This document shows, one piece after another, positions 7,272-15,753 of a DNA stretch of 50,664 nucleotides; the stretch's first letter is position 1; every line of letters starts with the position of its first letter. Below the pieces are notes generated by a model. That model searched no databases. It was not told where the DNA came from and saw only the letters and a list, made by a program, of their open reading frames with translations. Origin of the DNA: an uncultured bacterium (lineage in GTDB: Bacteria; Pseudomonadota; Alphaproteobacteria; Sphingomonadales; Sphingomonadaceae); NCBI GenBank assembly GCA_903884945.1, contig CAISGR010000203.1:1-50664 (forward strand), written 5' to 3'. A program made the position numbers and the translations under genes.

Positions 7272-9080
7272 TTACGCCGCCGCGCTGCCCCTGCCCTCTT
7301 CCGGGCGGACGCTCGACGCGGCGACGACGCGGTTGCGGCCGCCCGCCTTGGCGACGAGGAGCGCCGAATCCGCCCGCGCCAGCAGGTTGGTGGCAGGACC
7401 ATCCTGCGGCAGGACGGCGGCGCCGATCGATATGTTGATATGGCCGAGAACGCGGCCGCGATAGGATAGCGGCGCCGCCCCGACCCGGGCCCTGATCCGC
7501 TCGGCCATCGCCAGCGCGGCAGCCTCGTCCCCCTGCGGCAGCAATATCGTGAACTCCTCGCCGCCGAAACGATAGACCTGCCCCGCCGCCCCGACCGCAT
7601 CGAGCATGATCGCCGCGACATGCTGCATCACCATGTCGCCCGCCTCGTGCCCGAACACGTCGTTGAAGCGCTTGAAATGGTCGATGTCGATCATCAGGCA
7701 GGCAAGCCCCTCGGTCGGCGTGTCGCGCATCTGCCGGCCGAGCGCCTCGTCGAGGCAACGGCGGTTGAGCAGGCCGGTCAGCGCGTCGCGGATCGCGAGG
7801 TTGGTGAGCTGTTCGCGCAGCCGCAGATTGGCGAGCGCGAGGCCGATATTCTCCGCCATCAGCTCCAGATAGAGCCGCGACGCATCGGCGATCTGCTCCG
7901 CGCCGTCCCGCTCCTCGAAATAGAGCAGCCCGATGGTGTCGCCCTGCGCGGTGAGCGGTACGCAGAGGCCCGGGGCGCCGCTTTCGCCGATATGCGCGCA
8001 GGCGATGTCGCCATGGTCCCGGTTGCTGGCGTGCGGGCGCCCGCGGCGCAGCGCCCAGCAATCGGCCGACGGAAAGCCCGGCAGCGCGACCAGCGGATCG
8101 AGCCAGCTGCTCGCCAGGGTCAGCGCGGTACGGGTATGATTCTGCACATAGAGATTGCCGGCCAGACCGGGAAAGGTCTGCGGCGCGAAGCAGGCGACCA
8201 CCGCGGCCAGCTCCTCCTGCGTCTCGGTCGCCTGGAGGCGGTACATCATCTGCAGGATCGCGTCCTTCGCACGCCGATCCGCCGCGCGCTCGGCCTCGAG
8301 CCGGTCGCGCTCCAGGCCATTGTCGCGGAAGATGTGGATCGCATTGGTCATGTCGCCGATCTCGTCGCGACGGCGATCCTGCGGCACCTCGACGCTGTAA
8401 TCCTGTCGCGCCAGCCGCGTGACGATCCCCGTCATCCGGGTCAGCGGCACGGCAACCCGGCGGCGCAGGACGAAATAGAGCACGGCGAGGAACAGCGCCG
8501 CGGTCAGCACCAGCATTGCCCGGGCGATCAGGGCGAGCCGGTCGCTTCGCGCCCGCGCATCGGCCAGCATGGTCCCGGTGCGCGCCGCGATCAGCGCGCG
8601 GAAACGCCGCACGGGTTCGAGCACTGCCGTCTGCGCGCGCTCGTGATCGGGCCCGAACAGCGCGCGCTGCGCGGCGGCGGCATCCCCCGCCGCGACCCTG
8701 GCAACGGCGGCCCGCTCGATCGCGTCGAGTTCGTCGAGGCTGGCTTCCGCCTCGGCCAGCGCGGCAAGCTCGGCGGGGGCGAGGCCGACCGCCCGGAGTT
8801 TCGCGATGATGCGCTCGCGCGCATGGGCCTGGCTGTCGTCCAGGCGAAAGGCGGCCAGATGCCGCGCGGCGCCGCGCATCGCATAGAGCCGAGCCTCGTC
8901 GGACCGCTTCTCCGCGGCGAGCGCCAGCGCATCGCCGAAATCGTCGAGCGCGAGGTGGCGCTCCACCGCGATGCGTTCCTCTTCGGCGGCGCGCGCCGAG
9001 AGGATGAAGGCGCCACCCGAGACTGCGGTCAGCAGCACGGTGACGCCATAGGCCCAGTTGGTGATGGTACTGATACGCAT
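7272..9080 (-). CDS. HAMP-GAF-GGDEF diguanylate cyclase
   Basis: A 602-residue inner-membrane sensor predicted to make cyclic di-GMP. A first membrane helix (about residues 9-29) and a second (about 184-205) enclose a helical periplasmic sensor of some 150 residues. A HAMP domain (RRRVAVPLTRM to about 258), a GAF-like domain (about 275-430) and a GGDEF domain (about 440-590) follow. The active site reads GGEEF, and DIDHFKRFND and GHEAGD are intact, so catalysis is expected. The product-inhibition I-site RxxD is missing: the residues before GGEEF are AAGQVYRF. The downstream gene is convergent and the upstream cytochrome gene has its own terminator, so it is probably transcribed alone. Confidence 0.9.
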   Translation of the reverse strand: MRISTITNWAYGVTVLLTAVSGGAFILSARAAEEERIAVERHLALDDFGDALALAAEKRSDEARLYAMRGAARHLAAFRLDDSQAHARERIIAKLRAVGLAPAELAALAEAEASLDELDAIERAAVARVAAGDAAAAQRALFGPDHERAQTAVLEPVRRFRALIAARTGTMLADARARSDRLALIARAMLVLTAALFLAVLYFVLRRRVAVPLTRMTGIVTRLARQDYSVEVPQDRRRDEIGDMTNAIHIFRDNGLERDRLEAERAADRRAKDAILQMMYRLQATETQEELAAVVACFAPQTFPGLAGNLYVQNHTRTALTLASSWLDPLVALPGFPSADCWALRRGRPHASNRDHGDIACAHIGESGAPGLCVPLTAQGDTIGLLYFEERDGAEQIADASRLYLELMAENIGLALANLRLREQLTNLAIRDALTGLLNRRCLDEALGRQMRDTPTEGLACLMIDIDHFKRFNDVFGHEAGDMVMQHVAAIMLDAVGAAGQVYRFGGEEFTILLPQGDEAAALAMAERIRARVGAAPLSYRGRVLGHINISIGAAVLPQDGPATNLLARADSALLVAKAGGRNRVVAASSVRPEEGRGSAAA

Positions 9081-9122
9081 GCCGGCACGGGTAGCCGGCC
9101 GGCAGTTGAGGCGCGGTTAAGG

Positions 9123-9155
9123 AACGGCCCTCCGGCGAAGGCGCCGGAAGCCGTT
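9123..9155 (-). terminator. Terminator after the cytochrome c gene
   Basis: A nested stem: AACGGC (9123-9128) pairs with GCCGTT (9150-9155), and CCGGCG (9132-9137) pairs with CGCCGG (9142-9147) around a 4-nt loop. On the minus strand it starts at the TAA stop of the cytochrome gene and is followed by a T-containing run (TTCCTTAA). Confidence 0.65.
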
Positions 9156-9543
9156 ATTTCTTCGCCGGGCCGTTCTGCTTGAGATAGGCGATGACGTCCG
9201 CCTGCTCCTGCGGGTTGGGCAGCCCCGCGAAGGTCATCTTGGTACCGGGGACGACCTGGCGCGGCGACGCGAGATAGCGCGTCAGCGTCTTCTCGTTCCA
9301 GACCAGGCCGGACGCCTTCATCGCCGGCGAATAGGTATAGCCGGCAAGCGTGCCGGCCTTGCGATTCACCACGCCGCGCAGGTTAGGGCCGAGGCCGTTG
9401 CGGCCCGACGGATCGACATTGTGGCAGATCGCGCATTTCTTGAACACGGTGGCACCAGCGACCGGGTTCGCCGGGGGAGCAGCCGAAAGCGCGGTCGCGC
9501 CAGTGAGAGCCGCCATCGTCGCCAGACCGAAAAGATACTTCAT
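9154..9543 (-). CDS. Class I cytochrome c (c2/c550-like)
   Basis: A 129-residue periplasmic electron carrier. A signal peptide (about residues 1-21, ending LSAA) is followed by the heme-binding motif CAICH (C37, C40, H41). Further on, GYTYSPAMKASG and PGTKMTF supply the usual class I features, with Met of KMTF as the sixth heme ligand. Size and motif order match soluble c2/c550 cytochromes of alphaproteobacteria. A second cytochrome gene lies 249 bp upstream on the same strand, but the gap makes a shared transcript uncertain. The redox partner cannot be told from context. Confidence 0.93.
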   Translation of the reverse strand: MKYLFGLATMAALTGATALSAAPPANPVAGATVFKKCAICHNVDPSGRNGLGPNLRGVVNRKAGTLAGYTYSPAMKASGLVWNEKTLTRYLASPRQVVPGTKMTFAGLPNPQEQADVIAYLKQNGPAKK

Positions 9544-9792
9544 TCCCTGCTCCTACGCCGCAATCCGTTCGCGCCCTCGCACAGTCCGGTTGAACCCGCG
9601 ATGAGCGGATATCCCTTCGTTGACCGCATCGCCATTGTAAAGCGGGGTCGAAAGCGCGCGTCACGTCGCGGTCTTTCGGCCGATGCGTCCGCAACTACCA
9701 CCGATTCGGTGACGAACACGGGAAATTACGGAGTGGCGACGCCGCAGGAGATCGTCATATCTGGGGATGCCAGCCGATATGAAGCCCCCCTT

Positions 9793-10311
9793 CTACGGCT
9801 GCGGAACCAGGCCGGGCGTTTTGGCGAGTGCACCGGCCTGGTTCCCCCCTCCCTTTACTGCCTCGGTCACCGGCGCCTCGAGCCGCAGGCGGTTCAAGCG
9901 CTCCATCTCCGCGGGCAATTCCCGCGCACCGGGCGGCACGCCGTTCGCGTCCAGCAGATAGGCAGCGATCTCGACATAGCTGCCCGGCGGCAGCCGGCCC
10001 GGCGCATCCGGCGGCATCGCATCGCGCATGAAGCCGACCAGCGCGCCGGCCGGCCGGCCGAACCATCGCGCGCGGAACGCAGCGCCCTTCAGCGGCGGAC
10101 CGCCAAATTCCCCATCGTCGAGATCCGTGCCGTGGCAGTCAGCGCACCAGGTGCGATAGCCGACAAGGCCCTTTTCCGCCTGGCCCGCCGTGAACGAGAC
10201 GGGCGCATCGCGCGGCACCGGCTGCAGCCCCGCCGCAGCGACACCCGCCGAGACGATCAGCAGCGCGGCCGCCCCCGCCATGAGCGACAGGCCTTTGGTC
10301 GATACCGTCAC
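9793..10311 (-). CDS. Cytochrome c family protein
   Basis: A monoheme c-type cytochrome of about 172 residues, with heme motif CADCH in a short N-terminal domain after a signal peptide (LLIVSAGVAAAG). The following FGGPPLKGAAF and MRDAMPP segments, with Met as likely axial ligand, are typical of the cytochrome c domain found beside oxidoreductases. The start is uncertain: GTG at 10311 and ATG at 10281 both give a good signal peptide, while an upstream ATG at 10398 adds an arginine-rich leader. The C-terminal 45 residues past the heme domain are low in recognisable features. No dehydrogenase subunit lies next to it. Confidence 0.8.
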   Translation of the reverse strand: MTVSTKGLSLMAGAAALLIVSAGVAAAGLQPVPRDAPVSFTAGQAEKGLVGYRTWCADCHGTDLDDGEFGGPPLKGAAFRARWFGRPAGALVGFMRDAMPPDAPGRLPPGSYVEIAAYLLDANGVPPGARELPAEMERLNRLRLEAPVTEAVKGGGNQAGALAKTPGLVPQP

Positions 10312-10452
10312 GATGCCGCTTTCCCCGATGCCCCGAACCCCTGGCGTCCGACCCGCACGCCGCGCGCCCCTATGGCAGAACCGCAGGAAGCGGGCCAATC
10401 CCGGCCCGTCGGGATCCCCTGCAGCGGCCGCCGCGCGTCGTGGCCGGGATGC

Positions 10453-11604
10453 TCAGTAGCGCGGCAGCCCCGGATATTCCCAGCGATAGGGAACGCCCGT
10501 CTCGCCGAGCGCGGCGCGGACCAGCGCCGGGAAGGCGCGCTCGGCGCGCACGTCGTTGGACAGGATCAGCACGCAGCGCCGACCCGCTTCCAGGCATACC
10601 AAGGTGTTGGCGGTGGTGTCGTTGTGGCCGCCCTTCAGCCATCCCCGCCCCTGCGATCCGGTGAAGGCGATGACGCCGAGCGCGGCCGTGGCATTCGGCC
10701 GCTCCGCCGGGGGCGCATCGGGCAGCAGGGTCGGGAATTGCTGCCGGGTCGTGATCGGCAACGTGCCCTGCGCATAAGCGGCGCGCCAGCGCGCGGGCAG
10801 CCCGTCGCCGCGCACCATCGCCGCCGCCATGCGGGACAGATCACGGATCGTCGTGTCCATCGATCCGGCGGCGCGCACCCGGCTGCGCTCGTCATGGGGC
10901 TCTACCCTGCCCCGCTCGTCCCATCCGTCCGCGATGTTCGGGGCGAACCCCGCTTGCCATGTCAGGCTGGTACGGGTCATCCCGAGCGGGCCGAAGAAGC
11001 GGCGCTGCAGTTCGGCCCCCACATCCAGGCCCAGCCCCCGTTCGATGCCGAACTGGAGGAGCGAGATGCCCTCGCCCGAATAGGCATAGCGCGTGCCGGG
11101 GTCGAAGTGGATGCGCAACTTCCCGTCCGGCTCGAGAAAGGCGAAGTTGGCGAAGCCGGTAGCGTGGTTCAGCACCATGCGCGGCGTGATCGCCCGCCAG
11201 CGATCGTCTCCGGCCAGATCGCCCCAATTGCCATAGGCATCGAGATTGCCATAGTCGGGCAGCGGCCTGGGCAGCAGCGCGGCGATGGGCCGATCGAGGT
11301 CGAGGCGCTTTTCGGCGGCGAGCTGAGTGACGAAATAGCCGAACACCGCCTTGGTCAGCGATGCGCCGTACATCACCGTGTCCGGCGTCAGGGGATCACC
11401 CCTGGCGTTGCGGACTCCCCAGGTCCGCACCGTCCGCACCTTGCCGCCGGCGATCGTCGCGATGGCAAGACCCCGCGCGCCGGTCTCCGCCATCGCCGCG
11501 CGCGCCGCCGTCTCGACCGGATCCGGCCGCGTCCGGGCGAGCGCACTCGTCGAGGCGATCATGGCCAGCGCCCCGTACAGGGCCAGACGGCGGAAACGCT
11601 TCAT
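10453..11604 (-). CDS. Beta-lactamase family serine hydrolase, exported
   Basis: A 383-residue protein of the class C beta-lactamase/esterase (PF00144) fold. A signal peptide covers residues 1-23 (MIASTSALA). The catalytic SxxK is SLTK at S82-K85 (YGASLTKAVFG). The second motif reads YSG in RYAYSGEG where true class C lactamases have YxN, and a KGGHN segment (WLKGGHNDT) stands in for KTG. These changes fit an esterase or D-aminopeptidase-like enzyme better than a resistance beta-lactamase. A strong AGGAAGG ribosome site precedes the ATG. The frame is open upstream of this start but looks unlike protein. Confidence 0.85.
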   Translation of the reverse strand: MKRFRRLALYGALAMIASTSALARTRPDPVETAARAAMAETGARGLAIATIAGGKVRTVRTWGVRNARGDPLTPDTVMYGASLTKAVFGYFVTQLAAEKRLDLDRPIAALLPRPLPDYGNLDAYGNWGDLAGDDRWRAITPRMVLNHATGFANFAFLEPDGKLRIHFDPGTRYAYSGEGISLLQFGIERGLGLDVGAELQRRFFGPLGMTRTSLTWQAGFAPNIADGWDERGRVEPHDERSRVRAAGSMDTTIRDLSRMAAAMVRGDGLPARWRAAYAQGTLPITTRQQFPTLLPDAPPAERPNATAALGVIAFTGSQGRGWLKGGHNDTTANTLVCLEAGRRCVLILSNDVRAERAFPALVRAALGETGVPYRWEYPGLPRY

Positions 11605-11677
11605 GCCTGTCGCCTTCCTGTTCACGCGTGCCGTTGAAAGGCCGCGCTGCAAGCATGGCCGATATCGAACCGGCTCG

Positions 11678-11944
11678 CTAGAACTGATGCTCCAGCGGCA
11701 ACTGCCCCGCCGCGAGCGCCCATGGGTGCTGCCGCTCCTCATAGACCGAGACGTCCGGCGGCGGAAAACCCGGGGTCGGCAAAGGCGCCCACCGCGAGGG
11801 TGACGAGGTCGGGCGCTCCGGACGGTTCCCAATAGACGGTCGCGCCGCACACCGGACAGAAATGGAAGGCCGCCGACGCACCGATTCGCCCTCGCAGGCC
11901 AGGCGAAGCTGTCCACAGCTGCACGACGCCACCCGGCGCGCCAT
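11678..11944 (-). pseudogene. Decayed GFA/CENP-V domain protein gene
   Basis: Fragments of a glutathione-dependent formaldehyde-activating (GFA) family protein are split over two frames. The N terminus MARRVASCSCGQLRLACEGE (first Cys pair) is in the frame starting at 11944. Then a different frame reads FHFCPVCGATVYWEP and LVTLAVGAFADPGF (second Cys pair and following strand). Finally the first frame resumes with DVSVYEERQHPWALAAG. The middle of the domain (the CHC-x2-C segment and about 35 residues) is missing, so an internal deletion near 11880 shifted the frame and a later indel near 11765 restored it. It cannot make a zinc-binding GFA fold. Confidence 0.75.
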
Positions 11945-12019
11945 GCGAACATCCTAAAGCGCGGCCGACCAAGACAGAAGCAGGTTACCGCGGGAATTCA
12001 GGTTCTGGCGCGCTGCGTC

Positions 12020-12805
12020 TCAGCCTCCCTCGTTCCCCAGCATGCCGCGCACGGGCTTGCGGTAGCTTCGGCCGACCGGCAGCGTCGTCCCGCCTTCGAT
12101 CGTGAGCTGGTAGCTGCCGGTCGCGAGCCGCCGGACCGACGTGACGCGGTCGCGATTGACGATATAGGAGCGATGGATCCGGGCGAAGCGCTGCGCATCG
12201 AGCTGCCCGAGGATCGCGGTCAGCGATTCGCGATGGAGATAGTTCGCCTCGCCCAGGAACAGCCGGACATATTCGCCCTCGGCCGCGATCCAGTCGACCC
12301 GGTCGAGATCGACGCGGACGGTCTCGCCCCGGCGCTGCACCCAGACGTGGCGGTGCTCGATCGCGTCGCCGCCGCGTTCCCGGCGCAAGGCGTCGAGCTG
12401 GCCCGCCAGTTCAGTGATGCGCGTGCGGGCGCTGCGATCCTCGATCGCGCGGCGCACACGGTCGATCGCCACCTGCAGCCGGCCGAGCCGGATCGGCTTG
12501 GTCAGGAAGTCGATCGCCCCCGTCTCGAACGCAGCGGCGGCGAAATGGGGATAGGCCGTCACGAACACGATGAGCGGCGGCGCCGCGCCCGTTCCCGCCA
12601 GCGCCTCGACCACGTCGAACCCGTCGAGCAACGGCATCTCGACATCAAGCAGCACCGCATCGGGGCGAAGCGCCGCGATCTCGGCCAGCGCCGCCGCCCC
12701 GTTGGCGGCGCTGCCGACCACCTCGACGCCGTCGATACGGCCGAGCAGATCCTGCAACCGGTGCACCGCCAGCAGTTCGTCATCGCAGAGCAGCAGCCGG
12801 ATCAT
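12020..12805 (-). CDS. LytTR response regulator
   Basis: A 261-residue two-component regulator. The receiver domain (residues 1-120) has acidic D8/D9, the phospho-acceptor D54 in LLDVEMP, T83 and K103 (LTKP). The LytTR DNA-binding domain (about 155-258) has the usual VDWIAAEGEYVRLF, then FARIHRSYIVN and LPVGRSYRKPVRG. The chosen ATG starts the receiver exactly and lies 4 bp after the stop of the LytS-like kinase gene, so the two are co-transcribed partners. LytTR proteins of this kind often bind imperfect direct repeats. The target is not evident here. Confidence 0.92.
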   Translation of the reverse strand: MIRLLLCDDELLAVHRLQDLLGRIDGVEVVGSAANGAAALAEIAALRPDAVLLDVEMPLLDGFDVVEALAGTGAAPPLIVFVTAYPHFAAAAFETGAIDFLTKPIRLGRLQVAIDRVRRAIEDRSARTRITELAGQLDALRRERGGDAIEHRHVWVQRRGETVRVDLDRVDWIAAEGEYVRLFLGEANYLHRESLTAILGQLDAQRFARIHRSYIVNRDRVTSVRRLATGSYQLTIEGGTTLPVGRSYRKPVRGMLGNEGG

Positions 12806-12809
12806 CGCC

Positions 12810-13904
12810 TCAACTCGCCGTCGACCAGGGGAGTTCGATCGCCACCAGAAAGCCGCCATCCGCCTGCGCTTCGGCGCGGAAGGTGCAATCCCGGTCGAAC
12901 CGGGCGTGAAGGCGATCCGCCACATTGGCGAGCCCAACCCCGGTGCCGCCGGCGCTGCCCCGCGTACCGGCCGGGGCACTGTTGCGCACGCTGATGTGCA
13001 GCCGATCGCCATCGCGCCGTGCGGCGATCCCCAGCACGACCGGCTCGATGCTGATCGCGACGGCATGGCGCACCACATTCTCCACCAGCGGCTGGGTGAC
13101 GAGGCTGGGCACCAGCGCGCCGCGGACTTCGGCAGGCACGTCGATCTCGACCCGCAGCCGATCGGGGAAGCGCAGTGTCTCGATCGCGAGATAGAGCGAC
13201 TGGAGCTCGATCTCGCGATCGAGCGGGATATCCTCGTGCGGATCGAGCGACAGGCCCGCGCGCAGGAAATCGGCGAGATTTTCGACCATCGCCTCCGCCG
13301 TCTCCGCCTCGCGCCGCGAGATCAGCGCGGCGATCGAATTGAGCGTGTTGAACATGAAATGCGGGTTCAGCTGATAGCGCAGCGCCCGCAGCTGCGCCGT
13401 ATGGGCGACGCGTTGCAGGTCAGCGATCCGTCGCTCGCGATCACTGAGCTCGAGGCTGCTCGTGACGGCAAGGAGCAGGGCGGTGAGCGCGGCATAGGCC
13501 CAGAACCATTGCAACAGCGCAGCGAGATAGAGGCCGAGGGTGAAGGCGGCACTGCTCTCCGTCGGGGCGAAGAGCTGGAATGCCGCGAGATTCGCCGCGC
13601 TATGGACCAGGCAGCCGATCAGCGCGCAGGCAAAGGCGGTGACCAGCTTGCGGGTCATCGTCCTGCCCGCCAGCCGGCGCAGCCGATCGGCGATGGCGAA
13701 CGATACGCCGACCCCGACCGCGGTGACGCACAGGCGCGGCAGAAGATAGGCAAGCTTCTCCTCCTCGCCGAGATTCAGGTGCCGCAGGATGGTCAACATC
13801 GTGAACTGGGCGATCCAGAACAGCAGGATGAACCAGGTGGTCGTACGACGGACCAGCCGGCTGCTGTCGGTCTCGGCGGATACAGGGTCGGTCGTCCCAT
13901 TCAT
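12810..13904 (-). CDS. LytS/AlgZ-type sensor histidine kinase
   Basis: A 364-residue membrane histidine kinase of the His_kinase (PF06580) type. Four hydrophobic helices span about residues 22-150 (FILLFWIAQF, LCVTAVGVGVSFAIA, LVTAFACALIGCLV, LGLYLAALLQWFWAYAALTALLLA), with no extracytoplasmic sensor of any size. The phospho-acceptor is H182 in QLNPHFMFNTLN. The ATPase domain has PLVENVVRHA (N box) and GTGVGLANVADRL (G box). It is followed by the LytTR regulator gene. The start codon lies in an ATGA overlap with a possible tiny upstream ORF. Confidence 0.92.
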   Translation of the reverse strand: MNGTTDPVSAETDSSRLVRRTTTWFILLFWIAQFTMLTILRHLNLGEEEKLAYLLPRLCVTAVGVGVSFAIADRLRRLAGRTMTRKLVTAFACALIGCLVHSAANLAAFQLFAPTESSAAFTLGLYLAALLQWFWAYAALTALLLAVTSSLELSDRERRIADLQRVAHTAQLRALRYQLNPHFMFNTLNSIAALISRREAETAEAMVENLADFLRAGLSLDPHEDIPLDREIELQSLYLAIETLRFPDRLRVEIDVPAEVRGALVPSLVTQPLVENVVRHAVAISIEPVVLGIAARRDGDRLHISVRNSAPAGTRGSAGGTGVGLANVADRLHARFDRDCTFRAEAQADGGFLVAIELPWSTAS

Positions 13905-13999
13905 CGGCCCTCGTAACCAGCGATTTGCCGTCGGGTAAACAGGCCGGGCGGGTCGTTGATCGGCCGCAGCGTGCCGTTCGCGTCTTTCGGGTCGTTCAT
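13901..13999 (-). CDS. Possible tiny ORF coupled to the LytS-like kinase
   Basis: A 32-codon frame, MNDPKDANGTLR to RRQIAGYEGR, ends in TGA overlapping the kinase start codon (ATGA). That spacing is typical of translational coupling. In the same frame just upstream a related motif occurs (DAANGAVIPMNDP, against DANGTLRPINDP), which suggests real coding with an internal repeat. The start could therefore lie further up, for example GTG at 14071 (56 codons), but that would overlap the divergent winged-helix gene. There is no strong ribosome site. Function unknown. Confidence 0.35.
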   Translation of the reverse strand: MNDPKDANGTLRPINDPPGLFTRRQIAGYEGR

Positions 14000-14065
14000 C
14001 GGGATCACCGCGCCATTCGCGGCATCGCGGATGAGCCGGCGCGTCCCGTGGCTATCATATGCCCC

Positions 14066-14497
14066 ATGCACGGCACCGCCTCCCGACACGATCCCGACTC
14101 GCGCGCCGCGACAGCGCGGATGGCGCATCCCCAGGGCCGTCGCCCGCTGATCAAGCGCGGCGCGCTGACCGCGACCTTCGACCCGCTCGAGATCTGCTGG
14201 AACGGCCAGCGCGTCCCGCTCTCTCCGCTCGAGGCCGAGATCCTGGCGCACCTCATCAAGCGCGAGCGCTCCGCCTGGAGCGACCTGCGCCAGTTGCTGA
14301 TCGACCACGCCGCGCGGCCGGACACATGCGAAGTGCTGGTGTTCCGGATCCGGCGCAAATTCGCCGCGCTGGGCGCGACCAACCCGATCGAGACGCTCCG
14401 GGGCTGGGGCCTGCGGCTGCGCGTCGAGCGCGACGCGCGGGGATCGCGCTCGCTCTGGATCGGCGCCACCGAAGTGATGGACTGGTCCGCGGGGTGA
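14066..14497 (+). CDS. Receiver-less OmpR/PhoB-type winged-helix regulator
   Basis: A 143-residue protein consisting of a short basic N-terminal arm and one Trans_reg_C-like winged helix (about residues 47-135). Characteristic segments are LEICWNGQRVPLSPLEAEIL, then LRQLLIDHA, the recognition helix CEVLVFRIRRKFA, and the wing ETLRGWGLRLRVE. There is no phospho-receiver, so it cannot act as a normal response regulator. It lies 163 bp upstream of nadM-nudix and nadV on the same strand, which makes it a candidate regulator of NAD salvage. The gap upstream of the enzymes could hold its operator. The start was chosen at the ATG after which the sequence becomes domain-like; the frame is open further upstream. 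Confidence 0.7.
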   Translation: MHGTASRHDPDSRAATARMAHPQGRRPLIKRGALTATFDPLEICWNGQRVPLSPLEAEILAHLIKRERSAWSDLRQLLIDHAARPDTCEVLVFRIRRKFAALGATNPIETLRGWGLRLRVERDARGSRSLWIGATEVMDWSAG

Positions 14498-14660
14498 TGC
14501 ATCGCCGTACGGGCATCCGGTCGCGACCGGCGCCCCCGAAGACCGGAATGCCGCAAACCCGTTGATCGCCCGCCCGGAGGCTCCTATCCTTCCCACGTGA
14601 TTCGGGGATTCCGGATCACCGCGCCGGGGAGACCGGCGCGACATGACATGAGGGAGCCTC

Positions 14661-15686
14661 ATGATGCGATACGATCTCGCGGTCTGCATTGGCCGCTTCG
14701 AACCCGTTCATACCGGCCATATGGCGGTATTCTCCCGCGCGCTGCGCGAAGCCCATGACATCCTGATCCTGATCGGTTCGGCCGACGCGCCGCGAACCGT
14801 CCGCAACCCCTGGACCTTTGCCGAACGCGAGGTGATGATTCGCGCCGCGCTCGGCGACGACGCGGCGCGCGTGACGATCCGGCCGCTGGTCGATCATCTC
14901 TATAACGACACCGCGTGGATTGCGGGCGTCCAGGCGCATGTGTCGGCGCTGGGCCTGGCGGGCGCTCCCGGCATCGCGCTGGTCGGGCACCGCAAGGACG
15001 CGAGCAGCGCCTATCTCGATGCCTTTCCGCAGTGGCGGCTCGTCGAGGCGGACCCGATCCAGATGCAGTCAGCCACCGAGTTGCGCCGGCATCTGTTCGC
15101 CGGTGACGCCGGTGCGATGCGGCTGATCGAGGCGGCCGTGCCGCCGCCGGTGTTCGGCATGCTCGACGCGTTTCGCGCGACCGAGGCCTTTGCCGCGCTG
15201 CGGGCGGAGTTCGAGCATCTCGCACGCTACCGCGCCGCCTGGGCGAACGCGCCCTATGCGCCGACCTTCGTCACCGCCGATGCGGTGGTGGTGCATTCGG
15301 GCCATGTGCTGCTCGTCCAGCGCAAGGCCCAGCCGGGGCGTGGGCTATGGGCGCTGCCGGGCGGGTTCGTCCAGCAGGAGGAGAGCGTGCGCGATGCCGC
15401 GATCCGCGAGCTGCGCGAGGAAACGCGGCTGAAACTGCCGGTGCCGGTGCTGAAGGGCAGCGAAAAGGCGCACGCGGTGTTCGACCACCCGGATCGTTCG
15501 CTGCGCGGGCGGACCATCACCCACGCCTTTCACTTCGACTTTCCATCGGGGCCGCTGCCCGCCGTGCGCGGCGGCGACGATGCCGACCGGGCGCGCTGGG
15601 TTCCCGTCGCCGACGCGATGCGAATGCGCGGACTGTTGTTCGAGGATCATTTCTTCATCCTCGAACATTTCCTGGGCGCGGCCTGA
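14661..15686 (+). CDS. nadM: Bifunctional NMN adenylyltransferase/Nudix hydrolase
   Basis: A 341-residue fusion. Residues 1-180 are a NadM-type nucleotidyltransferase that makes NAD from nicotinamide mononucleotide and ATP: GRFEPVHTGH holds the HxGH motif at H17-H20, and QSATELRRHL corresponds to the ISxTxxR-type ATP motif. Residues 205-341 are a Nudix domain with the box at about 235-257 (GGFVQQEESVRDAAIREL, then REET). The glycine of the EExGU segment is replaced by Arg. Length and order match the Slr0787-type bifunctional enzyme. A GAGGGAG ribosome site precedes the ATG (the next codon is also ATG). nadV follows after 67 bp. Confidence 0.92.
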   Translation: MMRYDLAVCIGRFEPVHTGHMAVFSRALREAHDILILIGSADAPRTVRNPWTFAEREVMIRAALGDDAARVTIRPLVDHLYNDTAWIAGVQAHVSALGLAGAPGIALVGHRKDASSAYLDAFPQWRLVEADPIQMQSATELRRHLFAGDAGAMRLIEAAVPPPVFGMLDAFRATEAFAALRAEFEHLARYRAAWANAPYAPTFVTADAVVVHSGHVLLVQRKAQPGRGLWALPGGFVQQEESVRDAAIRELREETRLKLPVPVLKGSEKAHAVFDHPDRSLRGRTITHAFHFDFPSGPLPAVRGGDDADRARWVPVADAMRMRGLLFEDHFFILEHFLGAA

Positions 15687-15753
15687 ACCGAACCTCTCCC
15701 GGCACAGGGGACAGACCCCGGCGCCATCACCACGACGCGAAGGAGCTTCCGTC

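Noticed and set aside
10453..11604. Serine hydrolase as an antibiotic-resistance beta-lactamase
   Set aside because: SxxK is present, but the second motif is YSG not YxN and there is no clean KTG, so an esterase or peptidase-like role is more likely.
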